The notes below the pieces were generated by a model, which was not told where the DNA came from, ran no database searches, and saw only the letters and a list, made by a program, of their open reading frames with translations. The translations under genes were made by a program, and so were the position numbers. From contig NZ_CP034661.1 of NCBI RefSeq assembly GCF_003971235.1, positions 2,666,001 through 2,730,000 of the forward strand: DNA of 64,000 nt, in the 5' to 3' direction. The stretch is from Chryseobacterium aureum (GTDB lineage: Bacteria; Bacteroidota; Bacteroidia; Flavobacteriales; Weeksellaceae). Numbering within the stretch: the stretch's first letter is position 1; each line of letters starts with the position of its first letter. Positions 35,306-44,611 of the stretch are shown here, in pieces.

Positions 35306-36967
35306 ATGAAAGCGCTAAAAACCTTAAACCCCTATTTTTGGAAACACAAAATGCTGTTGTTTTGGGGGGTACTATTTATCATTGCCAGTAATTTCTTCAA
35401 TATATACAAGGTTCAGTTTGTAGGAAAATCTGTGGATGAACTTACAAAAAACGGAAATCTTGGTTTTAACAATCAGGTTCTGATCTATGTTGGAATTATT
35501 GTCGGATGCTCCCTTCTGACCGGAATTTTCACCTTCATGATGAGACAGACGATCATTGTGGCTTCCAGAAGGATAGAATATGAACTTAAGAATAAAATCT
35601 ACAGACATTATCAGGATTTGTCTTTGACAGATTACAAGCAGACCACCATCGGGGACTTAATGAACAGGCTGAGTGAGGATGTTGTTGCCGTAAGAATGTA
35701 TCTGGGGCCTGGTGTGATGTATGTAGCCAATCTGATTGTTCTTGTCCTGATCACAGCTATTTATATGGTGAAAACGGATGCTTCCATGACCTTATGGACA
35801 TTGCTTCCGCTTCCTATTTTATCTTTTGCTATTTATAAAGTAAGCTCAATCATCAATAAAAAGTCGAAAATTATGCAGAAAAGCCAGTCTGCCATTTCAA
35901 CTTTTGTTCAGGACAGCTTTTCCGGAATCCGTGTGGTAAAATTTTTCGCAAGAGAGAAATACATAGAAAAAAACTACGGTATTAAAGTAACGGATTATCA
36001 GAACAAAGCACTGGATCTTGCTAAAACAGAAGCTTATTTCTTTACCATCATTCTTTTTGTGATCGGACTGCTGAATGTGGCGATCATCTGGATAGGTGGC
36101 AGCAAATACATCGCCGGAGAATTGAGTATCGGTAAAATTGCAGATTTCTTCATGTACATCAACACTTTGATTTTCCCTTTCTCTATGGTAGGGTGGGTAA
36201 CTTCTGTCAATCAGAGGGCTGAAGCATCTATGCAAAGAATCAATGAATTCATGGATAAAAAGTCTGAGATCATCAATACGAATTTTGAAAGCTATCCTAT
36301 CCAAGGAGATATAGAATTCAGAAATGTTTCTTATGTATATCCGAATACAGGAATCAAAGCACTAGATAATTTAAGCTTTAAAGTAAAAGCCGGAGAATCG
36401 CTGGCCATTATGGGTAAAACCGGAAGCGGAAAATCAACAATTGCTTTATTACTGTGCCGATTAATAGATCCAAGCGAAGGAGAAATTTTAATTGATGGCA
36501 AAAACCTTAAAGATCACAATCTGAACAATTACAGAGATTTTATAGGGTATATTCCTCAGGAGAGCTATTTATTCTCTGATACGATAGAAAATAATATTGG
36601 TTTTGCCATTGATCATCCGTCTTATGATAAAGTAGTGGAATACGCCAATATTGCGGATGTTCATAAAAATATCGTTGAGTTTAAAGAGCAATATAAAACA
36701 CTTGTTGGTGAACGCGGAGTAATGCTTTCGGGAGGGCAAAAGCAAAGAATATGTATTGCAAGAGCCTTAATTAAAGACCCGAATATCATCATTTTCGATG
36801 ATTCCCTATCCGCTTTAGACACGGAAACCGAGCAGAATATTCTGGAAAATATTGATAAAAAAATAAGTAACGCCACCTCCATAATCATCACACACAGAGA
36901 GTCTAGCGCTCAAAAAGCGGATCAAATTCTCAACCTTACGGAAATTACCAATTCTGTAACTGCTTAG
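35306..36967 (+). CDS. ABC exporter, permease-ATPase fusion (MsbA/MDR-like)
   Basis: 553 residues from the ATG at 35306. Six membrane helices (about 15-300) form the exporter domain. The ATPase has Walker A GKTGSGKST, Q-loop YIPQESYLFSD, signature LSGGQKQR, Walker B IIIFDDSLSALD and an H-loop in IITHRES. Half-size proteins like this pair up and pump lipids, drugs or peptides outward. MsbA is one possibility given the lipid A genes in the window, but the sequence does not decide. It stands alone, divergent from nusB. Confidence 0.9.
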   Translation: MKALKTLNPYFWKHKMLLFWGVLFIIASNFFNIYKVQFVGKSVDELTKNGNLGFNNQVLIYVGIIVGCSLLTGIFTFMMRQTIIVASRRIEYELKNKIYRHYQDLSLTDYKQTTIGDLMNRLSEDVVAVRMYLGPGVMYVANLIVLVLITAIYMVKTDASMTLWTLLPLPILSFAIYKVSSIINKKSKIMQKSQSAISTFVQDSFSGIRVVKFFAREKYIEKNYGIKVTDYQNKALDLAKTEAYFFTIILFVIGLLNVAIIWIGGSKYIAGELSIGKIADFFMYINTLIFPFSMVGWVTSVNQRAEASMQRINEFMDKKSEIINTNFESYPIQGDIEFRNVSYVYPNTGIKALDNLSFKVKAGESLAIMGKTGSGKSTIALLLCRLIDPSEGEILIDGKNLKDHNLNNYRDFIGYIPQESYLFSDTIENNIGFAIDHPSYDKVVEYANIADVHKNIVEFKEQYKTLVGERGVMLSGGQKQRICIARALIKDPNIIIFDDSLSALDTETEQNILENIDKKISNATSIIITHRESSAQKADQILNLTEITNSVTA

Positions 36968-37008
36968 CCATTTCGTTCTCAATTGTTAAATAAATCATAA
37001 AAAAAATT

Positions 37009-37037
37009 TTGTGATTAAAAGAATTCTTTTATATTTG
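37009..37037 (+). promoter_or_regulatory. Complete promoter of the PUR-family gene
   Basis: TTG at 37009-37011, 18 bases, then TATATTTG at 37030-37037. It is the best match to the Bacteroidota consensus seen in the window, 29 bases before the ATG, as suits a highly expressed gene. Confidence 0.65.
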
Positions 37038-37066
37038 TTCTTAACAAGATTAAAAAATATCTAACA

Positions 37067-37402
37067 ATGAGTGAATACAAGGAACGCCATGAAAATGAAA
37101 TTTTCACGAAGGTGTTAAAAGCAGGGAGAAGAACTTATTTCTTTGATGTGCGTGAGACGAAAGCAGGAGATTATTATCTTACCATCACTGAGAGTAAGAA
37201 AAATTTCGGAGAGAATGGGGAAGCTACATTCGAGAAGCATAAAATTTACCTTTACAAGGAAGATTTTAAGAGTTTTCAGGAGATGTTTAATGAGTCCACA
37301 GATTTCATCATTAATGAAAAGGGTGAGGATGTAATTTCAGAAAAACATGACAAAGACTTTAAGAGCAGATCTTTCACTATTGATTCTGACGACGAAGTTT
37401 AA
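37067..37402 (+). CDS. PUR-domain (DUF3276) nucleic-acid-binding protein
   Basis: 111 residues. The PUR repeat spans about 10-90: EIFTKVLKAGRRTYFFDVRETKAGDYYLTITESKK, then HKIYLYKEDFKSFQEMFNESTDFI. The end is acidic. Bacteroidota relatives of eukaryotic Pur-alpha bind single-stranded DNA or RNA. There is no signal peptide. The gene has its own promoter and terminator. The target RNA or DNA is not known. Confidence 0.9.
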   Translation: MSEYKERHENEIFTKVLKAGRRTYFFDVRETKAGDYYLTITESKKNFGENGEATFEKHKIYLYKEDFKSFQEMFNESTDFIINEKGEDVISEKHDKDFKSRSFTIDSDDEV

Positions 37403-37422
37403 AAAAGAATATCTAAAAACAC

Positions 37423-37449
37423 AAGCATCTGAAAAAGATGCTTTTTTTA
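37423..37449 (+). terminator. Terminator of the PUR-family gene
   Basis: An AAGCATCT/AGATGCTT stem with a GAAAA loop and seven T. Confidence 0.88.
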
Positions 37450-37486
37450 TGCCTTTCAATCAAAATAGATCACTTCATTATGGCAT

Positions 37487-37520
37487 AAAAAAAAGAGGCT
37501 GCTTCAAAAGGACAGTCTCT
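37487..37520 (-). terminator. Terminator of the beta-helix protein gene
   Basis: On the minus strand AGAGACTGT...GCAGCCTCT, an 8-bp stem with one mismatch, followed by eight T. It is 27 bases past the stop at 37547. Confidence 0.7.
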
Positions 37521-37546
37521 AAAAAATGGTAAGATTTACCCGTAAA

Positions 37547-39217
37547 TTATTTCTTAATCAATTTCTCTGTAATGATTTTATTTTCCGTCACTATATTGAG
37601 AATATAGGTACCTGGCAGAAATGCTGAAATATCAACTTTAGACTCTTTGGTGATCTTGATAAGTTGTCCTGTTAGCGTATAGATTTCTACCTTTAAAATT
37701 TTATCGTTGGTTTCTATAGTCAAAATATCTTTAACCGGATTAGGATAAATTCTCAAGTGATCCGGTTTTAATTCTTTAATAGCCAAATTTCCCATCAATT
37801 CATAAGCTCCGACATCAGGATTACCCATACGAACCACTCCTGTGATATCATCGGTTGGCGCATCCGTCAATTGTCCGTAGTTGATGGCAACACTATTTGG
37901 CAATAATGACAGTCCATCATCGGACGTTCTTAAAATACCATCTGCTCCAAAAATACTTGTTTCATCTTTAAAATTTGGATTAATCTGGAATTTATTATTT
38001 GGATAGCCATACAAAGAATTTTGGTTTGCTAAGGTGTAAAAGCCTTGTGGTAACTGAAACAGATTATTATCGAAATAATTTTCTGCCGGCCAGTCATTAT
38101 GATTTTTATAATCTGCACCGGGCTGATTATCTGTCCCATTAATATTGGCCCAAAATATATTATTTTTCACGAAATTATTTCCTAAATAGGTAAAAAAGCC
38201 ACCCCCTCTCGTTCCTGTATTTTTGTAAATGGTATTATTAATGACTTTATTTTGCCCATAATAAAGAAAAATTCCTCCACCCATGTAGTTGGAAGTATTT
38301 TCATAAAGCACATTATTCACAATAAGATTCGAGCCTTTTTCGGTATAAATACCTCCGCCTCCATAATAATAAGTATCAATCTGGTTGATTCCGCCCTTAT
38401 TTTTACTGATCACATTTTTACTGATCACATTATTTACCCCCAAAACAGCATAGATACCTCCCCCATCGCCGGTAGCCGTATTATCATGAATATAGTTATG
38501 GGTAATGGTATTTGTTCCCTTAAATACACTGACTCCACCTCCATCATAAAGGGCTTTATTATTATAAATTTCATTGTCAGAAATGATGGTATTACTGGTT
38601 GAAGTATAGATCGCTCCACCGGAATAGCCGGTGTTCATATAAATCTTATTATTGGATATAATATTATCTCCATTTATAAAATAGATTGCCGGACCTGCCA
38701 GTCTGGAAGCACTATTTCCGTTTACATTATTATTGACAGTACCCATGGCAAAACCATTGGTAATAGAAAATCCATCTAATTTTACCCCCATTGCACCGGC
38801 ACTGTTTCCGGCAAACAGCACAACATGATAACAATTATCACTTAAACTCCCCAAAACCCCTAAGTCACCATTCAGGATTGTTATATTACTGCTTATATTT
38901 CGGTCGGTTAATAATGTTTCTGTTCCATTGAAACCACCATATACAGAAATCCCGTCTTTCAGATAAAATGTTTTATCACGACTATCTGAAGGAGAAGTAT
39001 TTCCAAAAGGATCTCTGGTAGGAAAATAAGTTCCGCTGGCCACCCAGATTTCATCTCCAATCTGACTTGCATTGATTACGCCCTGCAAATCATTACTTGC
39101 CGTAGCCCATGAAGTATAAGGTGCACTACCTGCATTGGAATTAGCATTCACATACCTTACCGTTGAAGAAATTAGGATAGAATTAAGTAAAAATAATAAA
39201 AAGTATAAATTTTTCAT
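37547..39217 (-). CDS. Right-handed beta-helix protein with T9SS sorting domain
   Basis: 556 residues. A signal peptide is followed by RYVNANSNAG...WATASNDLQGVINASQIGDEIWVASGTY, the opening of many Bacteroidota polymorphic-outer-membrane-protein-like beta-helix domains. About ten short turns rich in N, G and I (NTISDNEIYNNKALYDGGG, NTITHNYIHDNTATGDGGG) follow. The last 75 residues are a type A T9SS domain (LRIYPNPVKDILTIET...GQLIKI...LPGTYIL...EKLIKK). It is exported through the type IX system to the cell surface or outside. Adhesion or polysaccharide binding is likely but not shown. Confidence 0.88.
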   Translation of the reverse strand: MKNLYFLLFLLNSILISSTVRYVNANSNAGSAPYTSWATASNDLQGVINASQIGDEIWVASGTYFPTRDPFGNTSPSDSRDKTFYLKDGISVYGGFNGTETLLTDRNISSNITILNGDLGVLGSLSDNCYHVVLFAGNSAGAMGVKLDGFSITNGFAMGTVNNNVNGNSASRLAGPAIYFINGDNIISNNKIYMNTGYSGGAIYTSTSNTIISDNEIYNNKALYDGGGVSVFKGTNTITHNYIHDNTATGDGGGIYAVLGVNNVISKNVISKNKGGINQIDTYYYGGGGIYTEKGSNLIVNNVLYENTSNYMGGGIFLYYGQNKVINNTIYKNTGTRGGGFFTYLGNNFVKNNIFWANINGTDNQPGADYKNHNDWPAENYFDNNLFQLPQGFYTLANQNSLYGYPNNKFQINPNFKDETSIFGADGILRTSDDGLSLLPNSVAINYGQLTDAPTDDITGVVRMGNPDVGAYELMGNLAIKELKPDHLRIYPNPVKDILTIETNDKILKVEIYTLTGQLIKITKESKVDISAFLPGTYILNIVTENKIITEKLIKK

Positions 39218-39242
39218 CCCCGATTATGTTTAAATTACGGCG

Positions 39243-39250
39243 CAAATATA
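39243..39250 (-). promoter_or_regulatory. -7 box of the beta-helix protein gene
   Basis: TATATTTG on the minus strand, 26 bases before the start at 39217. Confidence 0.5.
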
Positions 39251-39327
39251 CTTTTTTTAAGACATTATAAAAAAAATAACACACTAAAAAGTGTCATTTA
39301 AATACAGGGTATCCTTTTTTGGAGCAT

Positions 39328-39360
39328 AAAAAAAGCACATTCTCAAAAAGAAAATGTGCT
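39328..39360 (-). terminator. Terminator of tRNA-His
   Basis: An AGCACATT/AATGTGCT stem with an 11-base loop, then seven T on the minus strand, eight bases past the tRNA 3' end. Confidence 0.85.
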
Positions 39361-39367
39361 GATTTAG

Positions 39368-39442
<75 letters not shown>

Positions 39443-39477
39443 GTTTTCTGAGTGCAAATATAGGACAATTTGCTCAA

Positions 39478-40197
39478 CTACCAAACAATTCCGTCAAAAT
39501 TTTTCAAAGAAATTAACTTTTCAGACGTAAATCCCTCAGCATAAGTGACTCCCGATAATCGTCCTAAATCCTGAGCACGGTAGGTTAAGCTCTCATAAAA
39601 GTCTTTTGTGGTAATAGGAGTCTCTGGTTCCTTGGAAGTCGGATCATAGAATTGGGTTTTATAAGCCATGCAGGCTTCCAGTTTGGTGTTGAGATGTTCT
39701 GAGATGTCAATCACAAATTCCGGTCTGATATCTTTCCATTGAATATAATGAAAAATATGCTTAGGTCTCCATACTTCCTGAGTTTCTCCCTCCAACACCG
39801 TTTCTATTTTTCTCAATCCTGATAAAAAGCACGCATCCGATACTAATTTCGCTCCTTTTGCGTGGTCCGGATGTCTGTCATCAATAGCATTGGCCAAGAC
39901 GATTTCTGGGCGGTATTTGCGAATCATTTTTACAATTCTCAACTGGTATTCTTCAGAGTTTACCAGAAAACCATCTTTCATTCCCAGGTTCTCTCTGGCA
40001 GAGAGTCCTAAAATTTTAGCAGCATCAGCGGCTTCCGCCTTTCTTGTTTCGTCTGTACCTCTCGTTCCGAGTTCGCCTCTTGTAAGATCTACAACCACAC
40101 ATTTTTTTCCCTCTGAAACCATTTTGGCAATAGTTCCCCCACATCCCAGCTCTACATCATCAGGATGCGCTCCAAAGGCAAGTATATCTGTTTTCAT
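39478..40197 (-). CDS. bshB1: Bacillithiol deacetylase BshB1
   Basis: 239 residues from the ATG at 40197; an upstream in-frame ATG adds 12 non-family residues. The zinc motif AHPDDVE and the DDRHPDHAKGA motif mark the LmbE/PIG-L deacetylases. TRGELGTRGT and the late YRAQDLGRLSGVTYAEGF are BshB1 signatures. It removes the acetyl group from GlcNAc-malate, the second step of bacillithiol synthesis, in the cytoplasm. Bacillithiol replaces glutathione in many Bacteroidota. bshA and bshC are not in the window. Confidence 0.93.
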   Translation of the reverse strand: MKTDILAFGAHPDDVELGCGGTIAKMVSEGKKCVVVDLTRGELGTRGTDETRKAEAADAAKILGLSARENLGMKDGFLVNSEEYQLRIVKMIRKYRPEIVLANAIDDRHPDHAKGAKLVSDACFLSGLRKIETVLEGETQEVWRPKHIFHYIQWKDIRPEFVIDISEHLNTKLEACMAYKTQFYDPTSKEPETPITTKDFYESLTYRAQDLGRLSGVTYAEGFTSEKLISLKNFDGIVW

Positions 40198-40220
40198 ATC
40201 ATCAAAGATAAGTGTAAAAT

Positions 40221-40255
40221 AAAAACTTCCCAAACATTACGAATGGGAAGTTTTT
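40221..40255 (-). terminator. Terminator after the TPR gene
   Basis: A perfect AAAAACTTCCCA/TGGGAAGTTTTT stem around an 11-base loop; T-rich on both sides. It separates the TonB-linked genes from bshB1. Confidence 0.88.
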
Positions 40256-40279
40256 AATATCTATAATTTAAATTTTAAA

Positions 40280-41932
40280 TTATTTGTTGATCTCTGCATT
40301 TAATTTTACAGCATCCTGGTAAGTAGGATCCAGCTGTAAAGATTTAGCTACATAATCTTTTGCTTTAGCGGCATCAGAATCTTTGCTCATATAAGCTACT
40401 GCGAAGTAAGCATAAGCAAGAGTCTGCTTGTTGGCCTCCATATCAGCAGGTTTTACAGTACTGATGAATTTCTCATAAGCAATTTTTGCTGCATCATTGT
40501 TTCCTGCCTGTTGGTAAGAATATCCCTGGCTATAATAAGCGGGAGCCCAATCAGGAAGTAACGTTGACATTTTCTGCCAAGTAAGGATTGCCCCATTCCA
40601 GTTTTTAGCATCCTGGTAAGCGGTAGCTAACTTAAATAATGAATCAGAATCCTGGCTATTGGCAGCAACTTTTTGCTTCAATGCTTCAATGGTTGGGTTA
40701 GTAGGCCCTTTATCAGCTTCTGACTGAGAAACACCACCACCTCCTGCGATATTCGCTAGTTCAAGATCCCACTTCATGGTCTCATCTTTAGCCGCTTTTG
40801 CAATAGCTACTTTTTGCTGAGCTTCAGCCATTAAAGCCGATTTTTTAGCAGCATCTTTTTCATCTTTTGCTAAACCGGCTGCAATAAGTCCCTGCAGACC
40901 CTGGTCAGCAGGCTGCACTCTTGTTTTCTCTGCCTGAGAAACAAATGTATCCATATTCTGCTTGGCATCTGCATAATTTTTATCTGCATATGACTGGTAA
41001 GCTCTTAATTTGAATTTAATCGGATCTTCAATTTTATCAAAGATTTTATCCAAAACAGTTTTAGAGTTTGCATAATCTTCGTTTGTGAAGTATAGCTTTG
41101 CAATTTCTAATTGAGTATAGGGATCCTCATCAGCATATTTTGTATAGTTGATAAGGTCTTGTGTTGCTTTTGCATTCTGCTGATATCTGATATCATAACC
41201 AGCCAATGCCTTATATGCAGGAGCATACGTAGGGTCTACTGAAATTGCTTTATCTACACTTTCTTTTGCTTTCTGCCATACCTGAGCCGCCATCCATAGC
41301 GTAGCCATTCTTGTGTAAACAGAAGCTTTATTTTTGGCTAAAGGCAGAGCTTTGTCATAAGCAGACATAGCTTCACCCGGAGCTCTTTTTAATCTGTAAG
41401 CGTCTCCTAATGTATAGTAATAATGTGCAGGAACACCTTTTTTCTCAGCTTTCTCGATCGCTTTAGTTAAAAACTGGATCGCAAGATCAGGGGAACTGTT
41501 TTTCTCGAATAAAGTTAAAGCTTCTGCAGCTCTGAACAGAACTTCAGCATCTTTCTCTTTGGAATCAGTGACTACTTTCTGAATTTCAGCAACAGCATTT
41601 TTATCTCCTTTTCCTAATTTAACAGCAGCTAAACCGATTTTATTAAGATAGCTTTTTGCATCAGCAGCTAATCCTTTGTTGAAGCTTTCAGTAGCCTTTG
41701 CATAATCTGGTTCACCTTGTCTTAAGAAAGTATTTCCCAAATAGAAGTAGTTTTCAGCTGTAGGCTCTTTAGCGATCATTTCAGTGAAATTGGTTTTTGC
41801 CTGGGCAAATTTATCACTGTCTATACTGTTGATACCATCCTGCAGCGTTTGTGCAGAGGCAAAACCGGTAAAAAATACCACGGCTGCTCCAAAAGCAATC
41901 TTCTTTACATTCATATTCATTATATCTTTCAT
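40280..41932 (-). CDS. Periplasmic tetratricopeptide-repeat protein
   Basis: 550 residues; the ATG at 41932 is used, but MNMNVKK at 41920 or MNVKK at 41914 would give a more usual signal peptide (ending in FASAQ). At least eight TPR units run along the protein (AENYFYLGNTFLRQGEPDYAKATESF, APAYYSQGYSYQQAGNNDAAKIAYEKF). TPRs bind proteins. In Flavobacteriia such a gene often follows tonB-exb genes and the PstS-like lipoprotein, as here, and may support energised uptake or the envelope; the exact job is unknown. Confidence 0.83.
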   Translation of the reverse strand: MKDIMNMNVKKIAFGAAVVFFTGFASAQTLQDGINSIDSDKFAQAKTNFTEMIAKEPTAENYFYLGNTFLRQGEPDYAKATESFNKGLAADAKSYLNKIGLAAVKLGKGDKNAVAEIQKVVTDSKEKDAEVLFRAAEALTLFEKNSSPDLAIQFLTKAIEKAEKKGVPAHYYYTLGDAYRLKRAPGEAMSAYDKALPLAKNKASVYTRMATLWMAAQVWQKAKESVDKAISVDPTYAPAYKALAGYDIRYQQNAKATQDLINYTKYADEDPYTQLEIAKLYFTNEDYANSKTVLDKIFDKIEDPIKFKLRAYQSYADKNYADAKQNMDTFVSQAEKTRVQPADQGLQGLIAAGLAKDEKDAAKKSALMAEAQQKVAIAKAAKDETMKWDLELANIAGGGGVSQSEADKGPTNPTIEALKQKVAANSQDSDSLFKLATAYQDAKNWNGAILTWQKMSTLLPDWAPAYYSQGYSYQQAGNNDAAKIAYEKFISTVKPADMEANKQTLAYAYFAVAYMSKDSDAAKAKDYVAKSLQLDPTYQDAVKLNAEINK

Positions 41933-42023
41933 TTTATATTTTCTAATAATTGAGTTTTATTCTACACAATTTTCAGACCAAATCAAAATTTTTAATAAGG
42001 ATAAATTGTGAATTTAATATTTT

Positions 42024-42896
42024 TTAACGCATCTGCACCTCTCTCTTATAAATATTGTAAGGTTGCAGTCCTTCTTTCTGTACGATCTTCTGTCCTAAAT
42101 GAGTACATGAAAATCTTATAAATCCATTGGCAATGTTAAAATTACCTTCGTTAATCAGAAAATACAGGACTCTTGTAAACGGATACTTCATTGTACTAAG
42201 CCCTTCAAAATCTGCGTTATATAACTTCCCTTTATCGACAACAGGCAGCACTTTAACCATTTCTCTGAGTTTCTCTGAAGTTTTATCATAAGGACGGCTA
42301 AAAGTATTGAGGCCTATAACCCCTATTTTATCAGGATATTTACCCAGTTCCTCTATAATCTTCTGATTTCCCGGAATAATGGAAAACTGGAGGTCTTTTG
42401 GCTGTTTTTTAAATTTTTCAGCTACAAAATTAAGATTACTGGAGTTCGTTCCGTCAAAAATAAATTCTTTTTTATCAGACATCAGGCCGCTGTTGATTTC
42501 TTCCATGGAAATACTTTCTTTCGGAGAATCTTTAGGAACCACAAAAACTACAGCATCTGCTGCAAATTTAGCAGGAAGGAACTTTAAATCTGTTCTTTCT
42601 TCGTATGTTTTTACTTCTTCGGGAGTAAGATTTCTGGACATTACGACCACTTTAGCATTTCCTTTAAGAAGATCCAGAAGTCCCAAATCTTCTTTTTTAG
42701 TTTCTACTTTAATGTGGGTTTCAGGGTAATTGATCATGTAGCCCTCAGCTAATGCTTCTGTAACGCTTTGGAAAGATTCGTCGGTAAAAATGGTAAGATC
42801 ACCCTTATGATAAGAAGGAGTATTTTTCTCCTTTTTGCAGCCTGCAAGCATTAAGCTTAAAACAAAAATTACTGCAAGCTTAAAACTATTCTTCAT
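42024..42896 (-). CDS. PstS-like substrate-binding lipoprotein
   Basis: 290 residues from the ATG at 42896. Lipobox LMLAGC gives cysteine 20, followed by KKEKN. The core is a periplasmic binding fold of the phosphate type (GDLTIFTDESFQSVTEALAEGY, VVVMSRNLTPEE, AADAVVFVVPKDS, KYPDKIGVIGLNTF, STMKYPFTRVLYFLINEG). There are no PstCAB genes nearby. Its place between tonB and a TPR gene recurs in Flavobacteriia, suggesting a role tied to the TonB system rather than a phosphate importer (inference). It starts within the last bases of the small membrane-protein gene. Confidence 0.83.
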   Translation of the reverse strand: MKNSFKLAVIFVLSLMLAGCKKEKNTPSYHKGDLTIFTDESFQSVTEALAEGYMINYPETHIKVETKKEDLGLLDLLKGNAKVVVMSRNLTPEEVKTYEERTDLKFLPAKFAADAVVFVVPKDSPKESISMEEINSGLMSDKKEFIFDGTNSSNLNFVAEKFKKQPKDLQFSIIPGNQKIIEELGKYPDKIGVIGLNTFSRPYDKTSEKLREMVKVLPVVDKGKLYNADFEGLSTMKYPFTRVLYFLINEGNFNIANGFIRFSCTHLGQKIVQKEGLQPYNIYKREVQMR

Positions 42897-43083
42897 TTCT
42901 CGATTGTTTAATTCTTGAGATCGCTCTGTAAATTCTGAAAACTCCATACATAACCAATACCACTCCTAGTGCATAGGCAACAGCAGGTTCCAAAATAGTA
43001 AAGAAGAATTTGTAGACAATCACTACAATTCCTAAAACGATATAAAACAATCCCGTAACCAGGGATAACCAATTGAACATCAT
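42886..43083 (-). CDS. Small two-helix membrane protein of the TonB locus
   Basis: 65 residues, two membrane helices (about 5-25 and 32-52) and a basic C-terminal end (RAISRIKQSRNEE). It overlaps the PstS-like gene by 11 bases, so the two are translationally linked. It starts 24 bases after the tonB terminator. No function known. Confidence 0.75.
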   Translation of the reverse strand: MMFNWLSLVTGLFYIVLGIVVIVYKFFFTILEPAVAYALGVVLVMYGVFRIYRAISRIKQSRNEE

Positions 43084-43106
43084 GTAACAAAAATACCAAA
43101 AAAAAT

Positions 43107-43134
43107 AAAAAGAGAAGCATAAGCCTCTCTTTTT
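43107..43134 (-). terminator. Terminator after tonB
   Basis: AAAAAGAGA/TCTCTTTTT around a 10-base loop, with T-run. It may only partly block read-through to the small membrane protein and PstS-like genes. Confidence 0.75.
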
Positions 43135-43158
43135 ATTTATATTTTGAACAAATAAGTC

Positions 43159-44001
43159 TTATTCAAAGTTCATAGTAAATGGAACACTATAGTAAGATCT
43201 AACGCTCTCCCCGTTTCTTTTCGCAGGAGTCCATTTTTTAAGTTTCTTAACTACACGTATCGCTTCATTGTTGAAGTCGCTATTTGGAGATTTCTCTTCA
43301 ATAGTAACTGCAGAAACGGTTCCGTCTTTTTCTACAACGAACTTAAGCTTAGCTTTAAGCGTTCCTTCACCTCCTTCCATTAGAGAAGTATCGAAGTTAT
43401 CTCCCAAGAACTTTCTTAATGCTCCCATACCTCCAGGATATTCTGCAGACTGGTCAACATCTTTATAGATCTCGTTCGGGTTGTTCGTTTTTACCTCTGC
43501 AGTACTTGCTTTAGTACCTGTAGATGGTGGTGGCGGCGGCGGCGTATAAGCTGGAGCCTTTACCCCCTCCTGATTCTGCAAACCAGTTGTAGTTTCCAAC
43601 TGCTTAGAAATCGGCGGTGGTGGAGTTTCAATTTTCGGAGCTTTTACAGGCTCAGGAACAACGTTCTGAATTACCTCAATTTTCTCTTCCTCTTTTGGTG
43701 GTGGAGGTGGTGGAGGTGGTTCTTCTTCTTTAGGCTGCTCAATAATCGGATCTTCTTCGATAATATCTACCAAATCTGCCTTTACTTCCTGTTTAGGCGG
43801 AGCGGTAAGATTTTTAATCGTAAGATAGATGAACGGAGACAAAGCTGCCAAAAGGAATAAAGCTGTTCCGATGATAAAAGACTTTGTTAAAAGTCTCGGA
43901 TACTGATGTCTAAGATCATAGGCACCATATTCCTTGTTTCTATTTTCAAATACGATTTCGTCTAATGAAAGACTCTTACCGTATACATTTTCATCTGCCA
44001 T
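43159..44001 (-). CDS. tonB: TonB energy transducer
   Basis: 280 residues. A cytoplasmic start containing NRNKEYGAYDLR is typical of Bacteroidota TonB. One membrane helix (about 36-56) is followed by a proline-rich periplasmic rod (EEEPPPPPPPPKEEEK, then TPPPPPST) and a C-terminal TonB domain (about 185-280; GTVSAVTIEEKSPNSDFNNEAIRVVKKLKKWTPAKRNGESVRSYYSVPFTMNF). It carries energy from ExbB-ExbD to outer-membrane TonB-dependent (SusC-type) transporters. 29 bases after exbD. Confidence 0.95.
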   Translation of the reverse strand: MADENVYGKSLSLDEIVFENRNKEYGAYDLRHQYPRLLTKSFIIGTALFLLAALSPFIYLTIKNLTAPPKQEVKADLVDIIEEDPIIEQPKEEEPPPPPPPPKEEEKIEVIQNVVPEPVKAPKIETPPPPISKQLETTTGLQNQEGVKAPAYTPPPPPPSTGTKASTAEVKTNNPNEIYKDVDQSAEYPGGMGALRKFLGDNFDTSLMEGGEGTLKAKLKFVVEKDGTVSAVTIEEKSPNSDFNNEAIRVVKKLKKWTPAKRNGESVRSYYSVPFTMNFE

Positions 44002-44030
44002 AGATTAGATATAACAATTTTATGGTTAAA

Positions 44031-44600
44031 TTACTTTGTAGCCGCAGCTGGTGCAGCAGCACCTCCTACTTTTTTCTCGTAAACCGCTTTTTCCCAAGGC
44101 TTGATGTCAGTAACCCCGTACTGCTCGCTTTTGGTAATAGCCATTTCGTCAAGAATATCAACAAAGTTCTTATATACAGCATCATCAGTTGGCTTTATGA
44201 TCACGGTAAATTTCGTTTGATCTGCTGCTCTAGATTTTGCCTGCTGAATTACTTTTCTAATTCCTTCTCTATCAAGGGTAGTTTCCATAAGAGTCTGGTC
44301 ATTCAGGGAAGTTGCATCCTGCTGGTGCCAAAACACTCTGTTATTTTTTCCTAATAAGATAGAAATTGAGTTTGAAAGTTTAATTTCCGTTGGAGGTGGT
44401 TTTTGTTTTTCATCTTTCGGTTTTGCCGGAAGACCCAAATCCATAACGTTCGGTTTACTAAATGTAGTTGTGAACATAAAGAAGGTAATCAATAGAAAAC
44501 CCAAGTCCACCATCGGAGTCATATCGACTCTGGTACTTTGCTTCTTGGAACGGACCTTGCCGCCCTTGCCGCCTTTCTCTTGTACTTGTACTTCTGCCAT
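44031..44600 (-). CDS. exbD: ExbD, second copy
   Basis: 189 residues. The N-terminal KKQSTRVDMTPMVDLGFLLITFFMFTTTF holds the conserved membrane aspartate of ExbD/TolR in VDMTPMVDLGF. A periplasmic domain follows. It forms the proton channel with ExbB. Two ExbD paralogues in one operon are the norm in Flavobacteriia; in Flavobacterium psychrophilum the second was tied to iron uptake and virulence. Eleven bases after the first exbD. Confidence 0.94.
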   Translation of the reverse strand: MAEVQVQEKGGKGGKVRSKKQSTRVDMTPMVDLGFLLITFFMFTTTFSKPNVMDLGLPAKPKDEKQKPPPTEIKLSNSISILLGKNNRVFWHQQDATSLNDQTLMETTLDREGIRKVIQQAKSRAADQTKFTVIIKPTDDAVYKNFVDILDEMAITKSEQYGVTDIKPWEKAVYEKKVGGAAAPAAATK

Positions 44601-44611
44601 TTCTATCGATA

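Noticed and set aside
38170..38800. Short similar stretches resembling a repeat array
   Set aside because: They are the turns of the beta-helix protein; spacing follows the protein coils and not a DNA repeat.
43510..43740. Repetitive GGTGGTGGC-like stretch as a possible DNA repeat
   Set aside because: It is the proline-rich rod of TonB read on the other strand.
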